Assembly: GCA_011742915.1 (NCBI GenBank)
Contig: JAAQTN010000003.1
Span: 62,001 to 126,000, forward strand
Reading direction: 5' to 3'
Length of the DNA stretch: 64,000 nt
Origin: Billgrantia desiderata
GTDB lineage: Bacteria > Pseudomonadota > Gammaproteobacteria > Pseudomonadales > Halomonadaceae
Shown: piece after piece, positions 51,660-60,506 of the stretch
Numbering within the stretch: the stretch's first letter is position 1
Layout of the letters: every line of letters starts with the position of its first letter
The notes under the pieces: generated by a model
Databases searched by the model: none
What the model was told of the DNA's origin: nothing
Seen by the model: the letters and a program-made list of their open reading frames with translations, nothing else
Made by a program: the position numbers and the translations under genes

Positions 51660-53054
51660 ATGAAACAGGTAACCCACAGGCGAGGCCCGGCTTCGGATAG
51701 CGCAGCCGCACCGCAGGCAGTTCGGGATCGCTACCCCGATGCCCTGCGTGCCGGCGCGCTGCTGGTGGTGGTATTCGGCCACTGGATCGCCACCCTGCCA
51801 CGGCTGGAAAACGGCCTGATGACTACCACCGACCACCTGCTGCTGGTATGGACCGGCGCCGGGGTGCTCACCTGGCTGCTGCAGGTGGTGCCGCTGTTCG
51901 TCTTCGTCTCGGCCGCGGTCAGCGCCGACGGCGCCCAGCATCGGCTGGATCAGGGCCAGCGCCAGCTGCACTGGTGGGCGGGCCGGGCACTGGGTCTGGC
52001 ACGCCCCACCGTCACCTACCTGGCGGTGCTGGTGGCCTTCGTCCTGCTGGCGGCCTACACCGGCGGACGCCTGCTCGGCCCGCTCAACCACTCGCTCACT
52101 GTTCACCTCTGGTTCCTGATGATGCTGCTGGGCGTGCAGGCCCTGCTGCCGCTGAGCGTGTGGGCCGACAACCGCTGGGGGCTCAAGGCCGTGGCAGGGC
52201 TGCTGCTGATCGCCGCTGCCGTGGACCTGCTGCGCGCCGGCATTAGCACTCCCGGCGAGCTGCTGGAGCTGGGCACTCGCGTCACCGCCAACGGTGGCGG
52301 CATCGGCTGGCTCAACGCCGCGGTGGTCTGGCTGCTGCCGCAGCAGCTCGGCATCGCCTGGAAGCGCGGGCGCTTCTCCGGCCTGGGCTGCGGCCTCGCC
52401 CTGCTGCTGCTCGGGCTGGTGTGGCTGGCCGCCGCCGTGGCCTCGGGCTACCCCGTGGCCATGGTCGACGGTGCCTTCGGCGTGCCCAGCAACCTGCTGC
52501 CACCCACCCTGGCGCTGGTCGGCGTGATGTGGGTTCAGGTAGGCGCCGCGCTGACCTTCGAAGCCCCCGTGCGCCGCCTGCTGGAGCGCCGCCGAATCGA
52601 CCGGACGGTGACGATCCTCGGCGCCCTGGGCATGCCGCTCTACCTCTGGCACAAGCTCGCCGAACTGCCGGCCGCCTGGCTGGGCGAACGCCTGGGCCTG
52701 CCCATCGACGCCGGCATACCGGGCGAGGTGGGCTTCTGGCTCGGCCGCCTGTGGTGGATTGCGCTGTGCATCGTGGCCGTCGCCCCGGTGATGATCGCGG
52801 TGGTGACCTTCGAGATGCGCCGCAAGCGCGACGTGGTTTCCGCCACCGCCGCACCGGTCATCCTCGCCGGCGGCGCGGCGCTGCTCGGCGGCATCGTCGC
52901 CAGTCTGGCACTCGGTGCCCTGCCCGGCGCCATCTTCGGTCTGGCCGGCGTTGCGGCTGCCTCATGGCTGCTGCGCGTCCATCCACAGCCGCCAGTGTCA
53001 GCGCTCGACGCTTCCCTCTCCAAACAGAAGGAGGTTGAATCGAGCCCCTTGTAA
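51660..53054 (+). CDS. Acyltransferase family 3 (OafA-like) membrane protein
   Basis: About 464 residues from MKQVTHRRG; ATGs at 51621 and 51645 are also in frame. Family features: RYPDALRAGALLVVVFGHW near the start, around ten membrane helices, and LGALGMPLYLWHKL. It transfers acyl groups to membrane-surface sugars or other acceptors. It is divergent from the KAS III/diiron operon and may act on its product, which is inference. Its stop codon overlaps the GacA site of the downstream small RNA. Confidence 0.8.
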   Translation: MKQVTHRRGPASDSAAAPQAVRDRYPDALRAGALLVVVFGHWIATLPRLENGLMTTTDHLLLVWTGAGVLTWLLQVVPLFVFVSAAVSADGAQHRLDQGQRQLHWWAGRALGLARPTVTYLAVLVAFVLLAAYTGGRLLGPLNHSLTVHLWFLMMLLGVQALLPLSVWADNRWGLKAVAGLLLIAAAVDLLRAGISTPGELLELGTRVTANGGGIGWLNAAVVWLLPQQLGIAWKRGRFSGLGCGLALLLLGLVWLAAAVASGYPVAMVDGAFGVPSNLLPPTLALVGVMWVQVGAALTFEAPVRRLLERRRIDRTVTILGALGMPLYLWHKLAELPAAWLGERLGLPIDAGIPGEVGFWLGRLWWIALCIVAVAPVMIAVVTFEMRRKRDVVSATAAPVILAGGAALLGGIVASLALGALPGAIFGLAGVAAASWLLRVHPQPPVSALDASLSKQKEVESSPL

Positions 53055-53067
53055 GCCATTTCTTACA
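53050..53067 (+). promoter_or_regulatory. GacA upstream activating site (TGTAAG-N6-CTTACA)
   Basis: TGTAAGCCATTTCTTACA is a perfect match to the 18-bp upstream element required by GacA in front of rsmX/Y/Z genes. It overlaps the stop codon of the acyltransferase gene and is 80-90 bp upstream of the deduced small RNA start. A second half-site (TTTCTTACAAG) follows near 53082-53092. Confidence 0.85.
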
Positions 53068-53134
53068 AATTTCATCGACAATTTCTTACAAGCCGCTTGC
53101 CCCAGGTTAACGTCGCCGAGCACTGTTAGTTGGC

Positions 53135-53280
53135 AAAGTAAAACCGTACTGAGCACGGAGGCTCAGCCAGGGACGACCGAGTCAGGAAGACTCACTATCC
53201 AGGGATGCTCGGGTGGAAGGATGCTCGAGGTGGAGGTAAGGAAGCGAAGATCCAGCCCGGCCGCAAGGCCGGGCTTTTCG
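53135..53280 (+). ncRNA. RsmZ/CsrB-like small RNA that titrates the RsmA/CsrA protein
   Basis: After the GacA site and a TGTTAG -10-like hexamer, about 145 bp hold repeated GGA motifs, several in hairpin loops: CTGAGC-ACGGAG-GCTCAG (53149-53166), CAGGGAC, GAGTC-AGGAA-GACTC (53179-53193), CAGGGATG, GAAGGATG and TGGAGGTAAGGA. It ends in an intrinsic terminator, AGCCCGGCC-GCAA-GGCCGGGCTTTT (53254-53278). This is the architecture of Gac-controlled RNAs that sequester RsmA/CsrA. No protein frame is needed to explain the region. The 5' end is estimated. Confidence 0.82.
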
Positions 53281-53326
53281 TTGTGGTGCCATTTTCATTG
53301 CTGACACCCGTGACGGCAATGTGCAC

Positions 53327-53839
53327 TCAAGTGCCGCCGGTTCGTAACCTGGCAACCAGCCGCCGGATACCGGGCGCCCGCAGTAGCAGCAACACCCCCA
53401 GGCCAAGCTGAATCAGGCTGCCGACAAAAGCCGCCCTCCCTTCTATCGCTCGATGTATACCGAGCAGTTCACGATCGTAGAACAGCCAGGCGCCATGGTT
53501 GGCGAGCTGAGGCAGTGCGGTGATGGCAACATACAACCCCACCGCCCCGATCAGCCCAGTCTCGAAGTCGGCCCCAGACAGTGCCGACGCCTTCGCTTGG
53601 TCATCCCCCGTAGCAGGCAGCAGCCGGCCCGCCACCGCCGAATGAAAATGCCAGAGCGCGATCGCTACCCCGGCAAACAGCAGTGTCGTCACAACGAAGT
53701 AGCCCAGATGCAGGTAGTGAACATCGCTGCTATGGAAGCTCACGCCCTGCACCGCGAAGCGCAAGGCCGTGAGTCCAAGATAGATGGAAAAGCAGCGAAC
53801 CAGCGCTGCCACAAGGCCTTGAAGGGCGGATGATTGCAT
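53327..53839 (-). CDS. Small integral membrane protein, unknown
   Basis: 170 residues with four hydrophobic segments and a short hydrophilic loop (ATGDDQAKASALSGADFETG). No recognised family. It stands alone between the small RNA and the type VI island; the 184 bp to the next gene hold nothing I recognise. Confidence 0.65.
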   Translation of the reverse strand: MQSSALQGLVAALVRCFSIYLGLTALRFAVQGVSFHSSDVHYLHLGYFVVTTLLFAGVAIALWHFHSAVAGRLLPATGDDQAKASALSGADFETGLIGAVGLYVAITALPQLANHGAWLFYDRELLGIHRAIEGRAAFVGSLIQLGLGVLLLLRAPGIRRLVARLRTGGT

Positions 53840-54023
53840 CGTGTCCTCTCTCCCCTACCGCCCATGAGGCGAATCGTCAGGCCACGTTGGCTGCAAACGG
53901 CTAGGCGTGATCGACCCTTAAGATTTCAGGGCCATCGCTCGTACATCCAACACCATCAGTGATACCGGGTGACATCCATAAAATCCACTTGCGCTGCTTG
54001 GTCCTCACCACTGCCTGGCAAGC

Positions 54024-54782
54024 TTAATCCACCACAAAGGCACCATCCGAGTCGACCTCCAGCTTGCATTCACGGTAGGGCGTGCTGGGAAGTTTCTCTC
54101 GAAGGAAAGCGATGCGCTTATCGAGTTCGTCCTTATGACAATAAAGCGTCTTGTAGGCTTGATAGCTATCCCCGGCTTCGTTGTGGTAGGTGAAGCGCAG
54201 GCCGATGACAGCCCGTTCCCGCCATACAGCGATTTCCTCGGCATTCTTCCAATCGATTTCATAGTGCTGATCGTCACGCACCGTTGATCGATAATTTTTC
54301 GACGTGCCCATCAGCGCAGCGGCAACCCCGATGCCGACGGGTCCGATGGCAGCAATAAGAAAGGCCGGATCGATGAACATCAAGAAGAGCACCACCACAC
54401 CAGAGCCGATAGCCGTCCAGGTCATCACTGGCTTGACCGAATCGATCTGGGGCTTCCAGGAAAACACCTCAATGCGCTTGTCCGTCAGACGATAGACGAT
54501 AATGGCAGTTTGGTGGGTCATGCTCATGGTGATAAGCACGCCAAATAGAAACATCCCACCCCCACCTAACACAGAGGGAAGTAATTTTTCTTCAGCCATG
54601 AACAATAAAGCCCCAACGATAAAGCATACACATAGCATTATGAAGAAAAGCACATTGGCAACAAAAGTGTTGTAATTCCTTGTACGTATCTGCCACGTCA
54701 TCAGAGCCGGTTCATCGACATTTTTCCATGGCATCTGCGCCACATAGTCCTGCTTGGGTTGGATAAACCACATGTTCGTCAT
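54024..54782 (-). CDS. Membrane immunity protein paralogue 2 (for the orphan effector tip)
   Basis: 252 residues with four hydrophobic segments. The first 170 residues are nearly the same as the neighbouring 253-residue paralogue (both start MTNMWFIQPKQDYVAQMPWK, both contain SWKPQIDSVKPVMTWTAIGS), but the C-terminal 60 residues diverge. It lies directly after the orphan effector fragment with TAAGGAGACA as joint stop/ribosome-binding site, as an immunity gene lies after its toxin. Membrane location fits immunity to a pore-forming VasX-like effector. Function inferred from position. Confidence 0.75.
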   Translation of the reverse strand: MTNMWFIQPKQDYVAQMPWKNVDEPALMTWQIRTRNYNTFVANVLFFIMLCVCFIVGALLFMAEEKLLPSVLGGGGMFLFGVLITMSMTHQTAIIVYRLTDKRIEVFSWKPQIDSVKPVMTWTAIGSGVVVLFLMFIDPAFLIAAIGPVGIGVAAALMGTSKNYRSTVRDDQHYEIDWKNAEEIAVWRERAVIGLRFTYHNEAGDSYQAYKTLYCHKDELDKRIAFLREKLPSTPYRECKLEVDSDGAFVVD

Positions 54783-54789
54783 TGTCTCC

Positions 54790-55412
54790 TTAAGGGGTCG
54801 GCACGGTCAGCTCAACGATGGCAGAGGAGCACAACCCACGGTACCGGTCATCGACCTCTACCTCGTACTTACCCCACCTTGGCTCAGCCTTGTAGAAGGT
54901 GAAGCTGAGCCCGCCATTGGCATCGCCGTATATGGCTTCCTCATAGGATACCCCGAATAGAAAGGGCTGACCGTCCGGCAGCTGATCGGCAGACAGCCAG
55001 GCTTGCCACACTCGCAACGGGTCACCCTCGACGTAGGTTGCGGCTTCAGGTAATTCCCGATTGATCTCGGTGGCAGGGCGCTCAGCAAAGCTGTCCGACG
55101 ATGCCCAAAAGCCTCCCATAGCGCTCTGTGAAACCGAGACTTTTTCGCCGCCCAGGACGGCTGGCAGGGCCAGTTGAATCCAGTAGCCCTGTAGCGTTTC
55201 CACCCTTCTGCCAGGCGAGTACTGCGAAGATGTTTGTGACACATCGAACTCGGCCCTGACAACCGGCGTCAGTTTGAGCGAGGGAGCAAGAAGAGCTTCA
55301 TTGAGCGCGCGCAGCTCCGCGGCCCGGTCGGCATCGCTATCGGTCCACTTGTTGGCCTTGCCCCAAGGGCTTTGATAGAGCCACAGACGGACGCCCTATC
55401 GGCGATAGTGCT
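54790..55412 (-). pseudogene. Orphan C-terminal tip of the type VI effector
   Basis: The fragment encodes the last approximately 205 residues of the neighbouring effector with few changes (compare FDVSQTSSQYSPGRRVETLQ with the intact copy), ending TVPTP before the immunity gene. At the upstream end the codon after HYRR is TAG where the intact gene has GAG, and homology ends just beyond. There is no N-terminal delivery domain and no good start; a GTG at 55242 (SQTSSQ) could at most give 150 residues. It looks like a displaced toxin tip serving as a recombination reserve. Confidence 0.8.
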
Positions 55413-55448
55413 TACTACGTGTAACCGACTTAACCGCGCTCTCTTCAC

Positions 55449-56210
55449 TTACTTGGCCAAGGTAGCGAAATGCGAGTGAACCACAAGCCTTTCTTCCCGA
55501 TACGGAGTCTGGGGCAGACGCTCACGAAAAAAGTCCACACATTTCTCAAAATCGTGCTTGCGAAAGTACACCTTGCTGTAAACGGAGTAGTGCGAGCCAT
55601 CATCATTATACCAAGTGAAACGTAAGCCGATGAGACGGCGCTTTCTCCACACAGCAATTTCCTCAGTGTTCTTCCAATCGATTTCATAGTGCTGATCGTC
55701 ACGTACCAATGTCCGATAATTTTTCGACGTGCCCATCAGCGCAGCGGCAATCCCGATGCCGACAGGGCCGATGGCAGCAATGAGAAAGGCCGGATCGATG
55801 AATACCAGGAAGAGTACCACCACACCAGAGCCGATAGCCGTCCAGGTCATCACTGGCTTGACCGAATCGATCTGTGGCTTCCAGGAAAACGCCTCAATGC
55901 GCTCTTCGGTAAGACGATAGGCAATAATCGAGGTTTGATGGGTTATGCTCATGATGATAAGGATGCAGAAGGTGAACATCCCCCCCCCCCATAACAGAGA
56001 AGCCACTAAAGAGCCCTGCCCAGCGTGCGAAAGCAGATAACCCGCACCGAGCGAAATCACCAGCATCACAAAAAAAAGTATATTCGCAGGCAAGGTGTAA
56101 TAATCACGCGTGCGAATCTGCCACGCCATCAAAGCGGGTTCATCAGCATGCTTCCATGGCATCTGCGCCACATAGTCCTGTTTGGGTTGGATAAACCACA
56201 TGTTCGTCAT
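55449..56210 (-). CDS. Membrane immunity protein for the adjacent type VI effector
   Basis: 253 residues with four hydrophobic segments (about 41-60, 66-90, 120-140, 142-158). It begins seven bases after the effector stop; that stop (TAAGGAGACA) doubles as its ribosome-binding site. Paralogous to the 252-residue protein at 54.0 kb, with a divergent C-terminus. An 11-G run on the coding strand encodes WGGGM at about residue 75 and is prone to slippage. The immunity role is inferred from gene order, as with TsiV2 after vasX. Confidence 0.8.
   Translation of the reverse strand: MTNMWFIQPKQDYVAQMPWKHADEPALMAWQIRTRDYYTLPANILFFVMLVISLGAGYLLSHAGQGSLVASLLWGGGMFTFCILIIMSITHQTSIIAYRLTEERIEAFSWKPQIDSVKPVMTWTAIGSGVVVLFLVFIDPAFLIAAIGPVGIGIAAALMGTSKNYRTLVRDDQHYEIDWKNTEEIAVWRKRRLIGLRFTWYNDDGSHYSVYSKVYFRKHDFEKCVDFFRERLPQTPYREERLVVHSHFATLAK
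55980..55990. repeat. Homopolymeric C tract (11 C; G on coding strand) inside the immunity gene
   Basis: Eleven consecutive C on the plus strand lie within codons TGG GGG GGG GGG of the immunity gene. The paralogous position near 54.56 kb is interrupted (CCCACCCCCACC). Such a tract can gain or lose a base in replication and would then frame-shift the gene after about residue 75. Confidence 0.85.
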
Positions 56211-56217
56211 TGTCTCC

Positions 56218-59200
56218 TTAGAGTGTCGGCACGGTCAGCTCGACAGTGGCTGAGGAGCACAGCCCGCGGTACCGGTCATCGACCTCTACCTCGTACCGCC
56301 CTCGCCTCGGCTCGGCCTTATGGAAGGTGAAACTGAGTCCACCGCTGCTATCGCCATAAACAGCTTCGTCATAGGATACCCTGAATAGAAAGGGCTGACC
56401 GTCCGGCAGCTGATCGGCAGACAGCCAGGCTTGCCACACTCGCAACGGGTCACCCTCGATGTAGGTTGCGGCTTCAGGTAATTCCCGATTGATCTCGGTG
56501 GCAGGGCGCTCAGCAAAGCTGTCCGACGATGCCCAAAAGCCTCCCATAGCGCTCTGTGAAACCGAAACTTTTTCTCCGTCCAGGACGGCTGGCAGGGCCA
56601 GTTGAATCCAGTAGCCCTGCAGCGTTTCCACTCTTCTGCCAGGCGAGAACTGTGAAGACGTTTGTGACACATCGAACTCGGTCCTGACAACCGGCGTCAG
56701 TTTGAGCGAGGGAGCAAGAAGAGCTTCATTGAGCGCGCGCAGCTCCGCGGCCCGGTCGGCATCGCTATCGGTCCACTTGTTGGCCTTGCCCCAAGTGCTT
56801 TGATAGAGCCATAGACGAACGCCTTCTCGACGATAGTGCTCGGCAAGCATGGAAGCAATCAGATAGCCAATGCTTAGCGCCAGAAGGGCCCAGCTAGCCC
56901 AAGGAGCGAGGATCCAGCCAAAGGCAAACCAGCGACCTAGCAGTGCCCCACCTAGTTGAGCACTACCAATGACAGACATACCCACTGTCGTTCCAAATTT
57001 TGCCCATAGGGCATTCTTTTCCTCCGAACTGGTGGTTTGACTGGTTTGCTGCCAAACCTGCCAAGACTCCACTCCCGCCCCGATAGCAGCAAAAGCGGCC
57101 ATGCCCGCGACGCGACTTGACAACTTGGCAGCAATTCGGGCCGCATTGGTCTGCTTAGCTACTTCCCATGTAGCAACGCCTGCACCAGCTATTTTCGCCG
57201 TCATGGTTCCACTAAGCGAGGCCATCTGATGCGCATGCCGCTGCCAGTAAGGCATGACCCATAGCGCCATGACCGCGGCAGTGGCGTAGCTGGCCTGGCC
57301 GGCGAGCTTCTCCAGGTCGGCCTGGTTCATGCCGTCCCGCTGGGCGTTCCTAATACCATCGGCCACGTTGACCAAATTGAGTGCGGCGATCAGCAGCGGC
57401 AGTCCACCGATGCCTCGGCTCTCCATCCACTGAGCCATCCGTTGCCGAGCCGCCACAGCGCTACCTGCACCGCGCTGAATGCGCAGGCGATGTTGCTCGC
57501 GCAGCTCGTCGAAGCCCAGTGTGGCAAGCGGTGCCGCAGCGCCTTGAGCAGGGCCTGCGGTAAAACGCTTGGGCTCTTGCAGTGCCAAGGCTTGGTAGTC
57601 GTTTTCGAGCGAGCCCAGCGTGCGAAACACCTCGGCACGTCGGCCAGGCGACATGGGGGTGCGCAGCAACAGCTGCTGGGCCTTGGTCTGCATCGACAGG
57701 CGCAGCATGCCGGCACGCCACTGGCGCTGCTGGGCCAAGGCCCCGTCGTTGCGCTGCAAGAAAGTTCCCTGATTATCGGGATGAACGAAGGCCGCCAGCA
57801 TGGCAATCGCGGCCCCCCTGGCGATTCGCTGAGCAGCCACCTGAGCCCCAGCGCCTGCGGCGGGCAATGCCTGATAGGCAAGCGCCTCCCATACTTGCCT
57901 GCCGGCACCGGCTGCCACTTTCTGCAAGGTGGCAAAGGTATCTTGCACAGGCTGGGCCAATGCCAGGAACAGTGCCGATTCCTGCACATGCTCCAGTCTC
58001 AGCACGGCATCGACGTGGCCGGCAAAGCCGGCCACGTCGCTTGGCATGACGCCAAGCCCGCCAGCGCCATCCACTCCTCCCTCTAACCACTGCTGAGCGA
58101 TACCCTCGAAGGCCGCAGCCAGCGCCGGCGAGAAGTTGAAGGGCCCGGTACCGATCAGGCTATCGCGCTCCCGGAAGGTCCCGGTGAGCCATTGCCGCCC
58201 TTGTTCGGTAGCTCCCAAGGCTTGACTGACCAGAGCGGCGAATTCCAACAAAGTCTGCGATTGCACTTCGTCGCAAAGATCGAAGCAGAGACTTTCACCA
58301 TCCGTGGGCAGTCGCTCGAGCCAGACAATGACATCTTCGAGACTGGCTTTAACATGGGCTTGCAACCGTTCAAGACGCGGTTGCTCAGAGCTGATGAAAT
58401 TTACGACACCAGCATAATCGACATCGTCTCTCCAGCGTCGTTTGCTACGCCATGCATCCCGTGCATCGCGACTCGGCGGCTCGATGCCCATGGCAGCCAG
58501 GTTGGAGTCGATTGCAGCGATGCGCTCCTCATGCTGGCGCTGCAACGGAGAGCCAGCGCGACCGAAGGGAGAGCCTCGGTTCATTGCGGTGGAGAACTCC
58601 TGCGCCTCCTGCGCTTCCAGACGCTGCTGGAGTAGTCGTTGAGCCTGACGGTACATCTCAGGGTCATCGCGGACCGCCTCCGGTAGATCGCTGTCGTCAG
58701 GACCGCACAGTGCCTGGGTCACCAGCGCTGTTTCCAGCTTGTGCCCATGCTCGTCGAGGAAAGCTTCCCGCTCCGTTTCTCGCCCCAATAGCGCCATGAT
58801 CAGATCGTTGACGATGCCGAGGTCGTCATCCAGCGCGACGAAGAGCGCTTCGTCATGGCGCTCCACTTTCGCCAGCACGCTATCCTGAGTGATCTCCGGC
58901 TTGACGGAGAGGACTTCGTAAAGGCTGTCCTCCTCCCCTCCCACCTCTCCCACTTCTCCCACTTCTTCTTCACGCTCGGCAGTCGAGACGGTGGTTGTGG
59001 TGAAACCATCAACGGCTCCGTTGGGTGTGATATCCGCCACATGCGCAGCCAGCTGGGTGATGGGGCCGACATTGGCGGGAAAAGCACCACCCGGCTGGGC
59101 CGTGCCTGTTAATGCAGCCAGCAGATCGACGGAACGCATCACGCGCTGGCGCACCTGGGCATCGGCCAGCATGTGGGCCTGGATACGTTCGGTCCATTGC

Positions 59201-59574
59201 ACCGGGGAGTAGGCCAGGGCAAGCTGCGCCTGGGTGGAATAGGTCAAATGGGGCTGGCCACCGAAGGTGGCACCCTCAACCCTATGCTCATCGATGCGCT
59301 GTTCGCCCTCTTCCTTGACCCAAACGTACACCCAGCCGTCGCGCAGTTGTCGCAGCGTGTAGCTGCGAGTCTGGAGCTCAGGATAGTCCGGGCCCTGCCA
59401 GGGAGATGCCAGGGGGTGTGGTGCCGGCTCGCCGGCTTGCCCCGGCGCTTCGTCAATGGCGTAACGTACGGGAAAGAGGGCAACGTCGAGCAGTAGTGGA
59501 CACATGCCACCACCCAGCGGTGATTCATCGAAGCGAGCGTCGCGTTGTTGGCACTGCACGTCCCTGTCAGTCAT
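56218..59574 (-). CDS. Type VI secretion effector, VasX-like, probably membrane-acting
   Basis: 1118 residues. The N-terminal region (MCPLLLDVALFPVRYAIDE, SYTLRQLRDGWVYVWV) matches the VasX/BTH_I2691-type effector N-domain. A long helical middle follows, then hydrophobic segments at about 740-780, 815-840 and 855-905 (GGALLGRWFAFGWILAPWAS), and a soluble tip of about 205 residues. VasX-type effectors depolarise membranes. Gene order vgrG-DUF4123-effector-immunity mirrors vgrG-vasW-vasX-tsiV2. The start overlaps the DUF4123 gene by eight bases. The last approximately 207 codons are duplicated downstream. Toxicity is inferred. Confidence 0.82.
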   Translation of the reverse strand: MTDRDVQCQQRDARFDESPLGGGMCPLLLDVALFPVRYAIDEAPGQAGEPAPHPLASPWQGPDYPELQTRSYTLRQLRDGWVYVWVKEEGEQRIDEHRVEGATFGGQPHLTYSTQAQLALAYSPVQWTERIQAHMLADAQVRQRVMRSVDLLAALTGTAQPGGAFPANVGPITQLAAHVADITPNGAVDGFTTTTVSTAEREEEVGEVGEVGGEEDSLYEVLSVKPEITQDSVLAKVERHDEALFVALDDDLGIVNDLIMALLGRETEREAFLDEHGHKLETALVTQALCGPDDSDLPEAVRDDPEMYRQAQRLLQQRLEAQEAQEFSTAMNRGSPFGRAGSPLQRQHEERIAAIDSNLAAMGIEPPSRDARDAWRSKRRWRDDVDYAGVVNFISSEQPRLERLQAHVKASLEDVIVWLERLPTDGESLCFDLCDEVQSQTLLEFAALVSQALGATEQGRQWLTGTFRERDSLIGTGPFNFSPALAAAFEGIAQQWLEGGVDGAGGLGVMPSDVAGFAGHVDAVLRLEHVQESALFLALAQPVQDTFATLQKVAAGAGRQVWEALAYQALPAAGAGAQVAAQRIARGAAIAMLAAFVHPDNQGTFLQRNDGALAQQRQWRAGMLRLSMQTKAQQLLLRTPMSPGRRAEVFRTLGSLENDYQALALQEPKRFTAGPAQGAAAPLATLGFDELREQHRLRIQRGAGSAVAARQRMAQWMESRGIGGLPLLIAALNLVNVADGIRNAQRDGMNQADLEKLAGQASYATAAVMALWVMPYWQRHAHQMASLSGTMTAKIAGAGVATWEVAKQTNAARIAAKLSSRVAGMAAFAAIGAGVESWQVWQQTSQTTSSEEKNALWAKFGTTVGMSVIGSAQLGGALLGRWFAFGWILAPWASWALLALSIGYLIASMLAEHYRREGVRLWLYQSTWGKANKWTDSDADRAAELRALNEALLAPSLKLTPVVRTEFDVSQTSSQFSPGRRVETLQGYWIQLALPAVLDGEKVSVSQSAMGGFWASSDSFAERPATEINRELPEAATYIEGDPLRVWQAWLSADQLPDGQPFLFRVSYDEAVYGDSSGGLSFTFHKAEPRRGRYEVEVDDRYRGLCSSATVELTVPTL

Positions 59575-60505
59575 GGGAAACCTCTTTCATGGTGTTGGTT
59601 CTTATGCTCGCTTTGCTCAGCAGAGCCACAGCCTCAGGAGTACGGCTCCAGGCATCGAGTGCGTAGAGCCGTTCCTGGCGCGAGAGCCTCTCACTCTGTG
59701 CGGTGCAGGCAATCCAATGCAGATACGGCCCGTCACTCGCGCTCATGAAGTTCTCGCCCCAATGCAGGCTCAGATCGAGCCAGATAGCTATCTGCCGCTC
59801 GGTCGAGGCTCCCCAAGCCAACGCATCGTCGATACGCGTATCCATCCACGCGCCCCGGCTTTCGGGGGGCAGTGCTTGCCAGGCTTGACTGGCATTGGCC
59901 AGGAAGTGTTCGGCCAGGCGCTCCTTGAACTGCCAGCGCGTCACCACCTCCAGCGCCGCGAGCTGAGGCGCACCCATGACGTGTAGCTGCGAGCGCTCAT
60001 CGTGCTCGCCGAGCGGGGAACTCGCATCAGGCTGGAAGGCGCACCATGTCAGTACCGATGTCGCAGCCCAGTTAGGCGACCACTCCGCTACCCACCAGGT
60101 TCGGATGGGACCCATGACGTCGGCCGGCACCGCATTGCCATAGCTGGCCAGCCAGTGGCGTGTCACCAGTGGGTCGGCAAAGCGCAGCAGCTTTTCCTGA
60201 CCCGCCGCTTCGAACGTTACGAACTGGCGCAGATGCTCGGCCAATTCCGCGCTGCTCGCATCGCTGTGCAGCCATGTCAGAGCCCGTGTCCACTCTCCCT
60301 GTGTTTCGCGTAGCACTTCATCGTGAAGCCCCGTGCCTTGCAGGCGCACCAGGATGGGCCCTTGCTCTGCCAACGACGCCCAGCGGGTCGTCAGGTACAA
60401 CGGCTCAATGTCGGCAACATCGTCACGACCATACAGACGCTCGAAGGCGCGGGAATAACGCACACCATCCACCAATGCGTGGGTAGCCTCCCGTGAGTCA
60501 TCCAT
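59567..60505 (-). CDS. DUF4123 adaptor/chaperone for effector loading
   Basis: 312 residues from ATG 60505, one base after the vgrG stop; a start seven codons upstream is possible. DUF4123 features: an acidic N-terminal start (MDDSREATHALVDGVRYSRAFERLYG), WASLAEQGPILVRLQG and HLRQFVTFEAAGQEKLLRFADP. Such proteins bind an effector and dock it on VgrG, and are not secreted themselves. The gene lies between vgrG and the effector as expected. Confidence 0.88.
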   Translation of the reverse strand: MDDSREATHALVDGVRYSRAFERLYGRDDVADIEPLYLTTRWASLAEQGPILVRLQGTGLHDEVLRETQGEWTRALTWLHSDASSAELAEHLRQFVTFEAAGQEKLLRFADPLVTRHWLASYGNAVPADVMGPIRTWWVAEWSPNWAATSVLTWCAFQPDASSPLGEHDERSQLHVMGAPQLAALEVVTRWQFKERLAEHFLANASQAWQALPPESRGAWMDTRIDDALAWGASTERQIAIWLDLSLHWGENFMSASDGPYLHWIACTAQSERLSRQERLYALDAWSRTPEAVALLSKASIRTNTMKEVSHD

Positions 60506-60506
60506 T

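Larger units (their letters stand above)
54024..55412. repeat. Tandem duplication unit B (orphan effector tip + immunity gene)
   Basis: About 1.39 kb corresponding to unit A at 55449-56840. Homology with unit A starts abruptly at base 55412 (shared GATAGTGCT, then different sequence) and runs through the effector tip and the first two thirds of the immunity gene. Confidence 0.8.
55449..56840. repeat. Tandem duplication unit A (effector tip + immunity gene)
   Basis: Partner of unit B at 54024-55412. It covers the last approximately 207 codons of the effector gene and the whole immunity gene. The two units are in direct orientation, separated by about 36 bp of unrelated sequence. Confidence 0.8.

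Noticed and set aside
54858..55262. 134-codon frame overlapping the orphan effector tip in another phase (and its twin at 56286-56690)
   Set aside because: It is a shadow of the effector frame, appearing in both copies only because the copies are duplicates.
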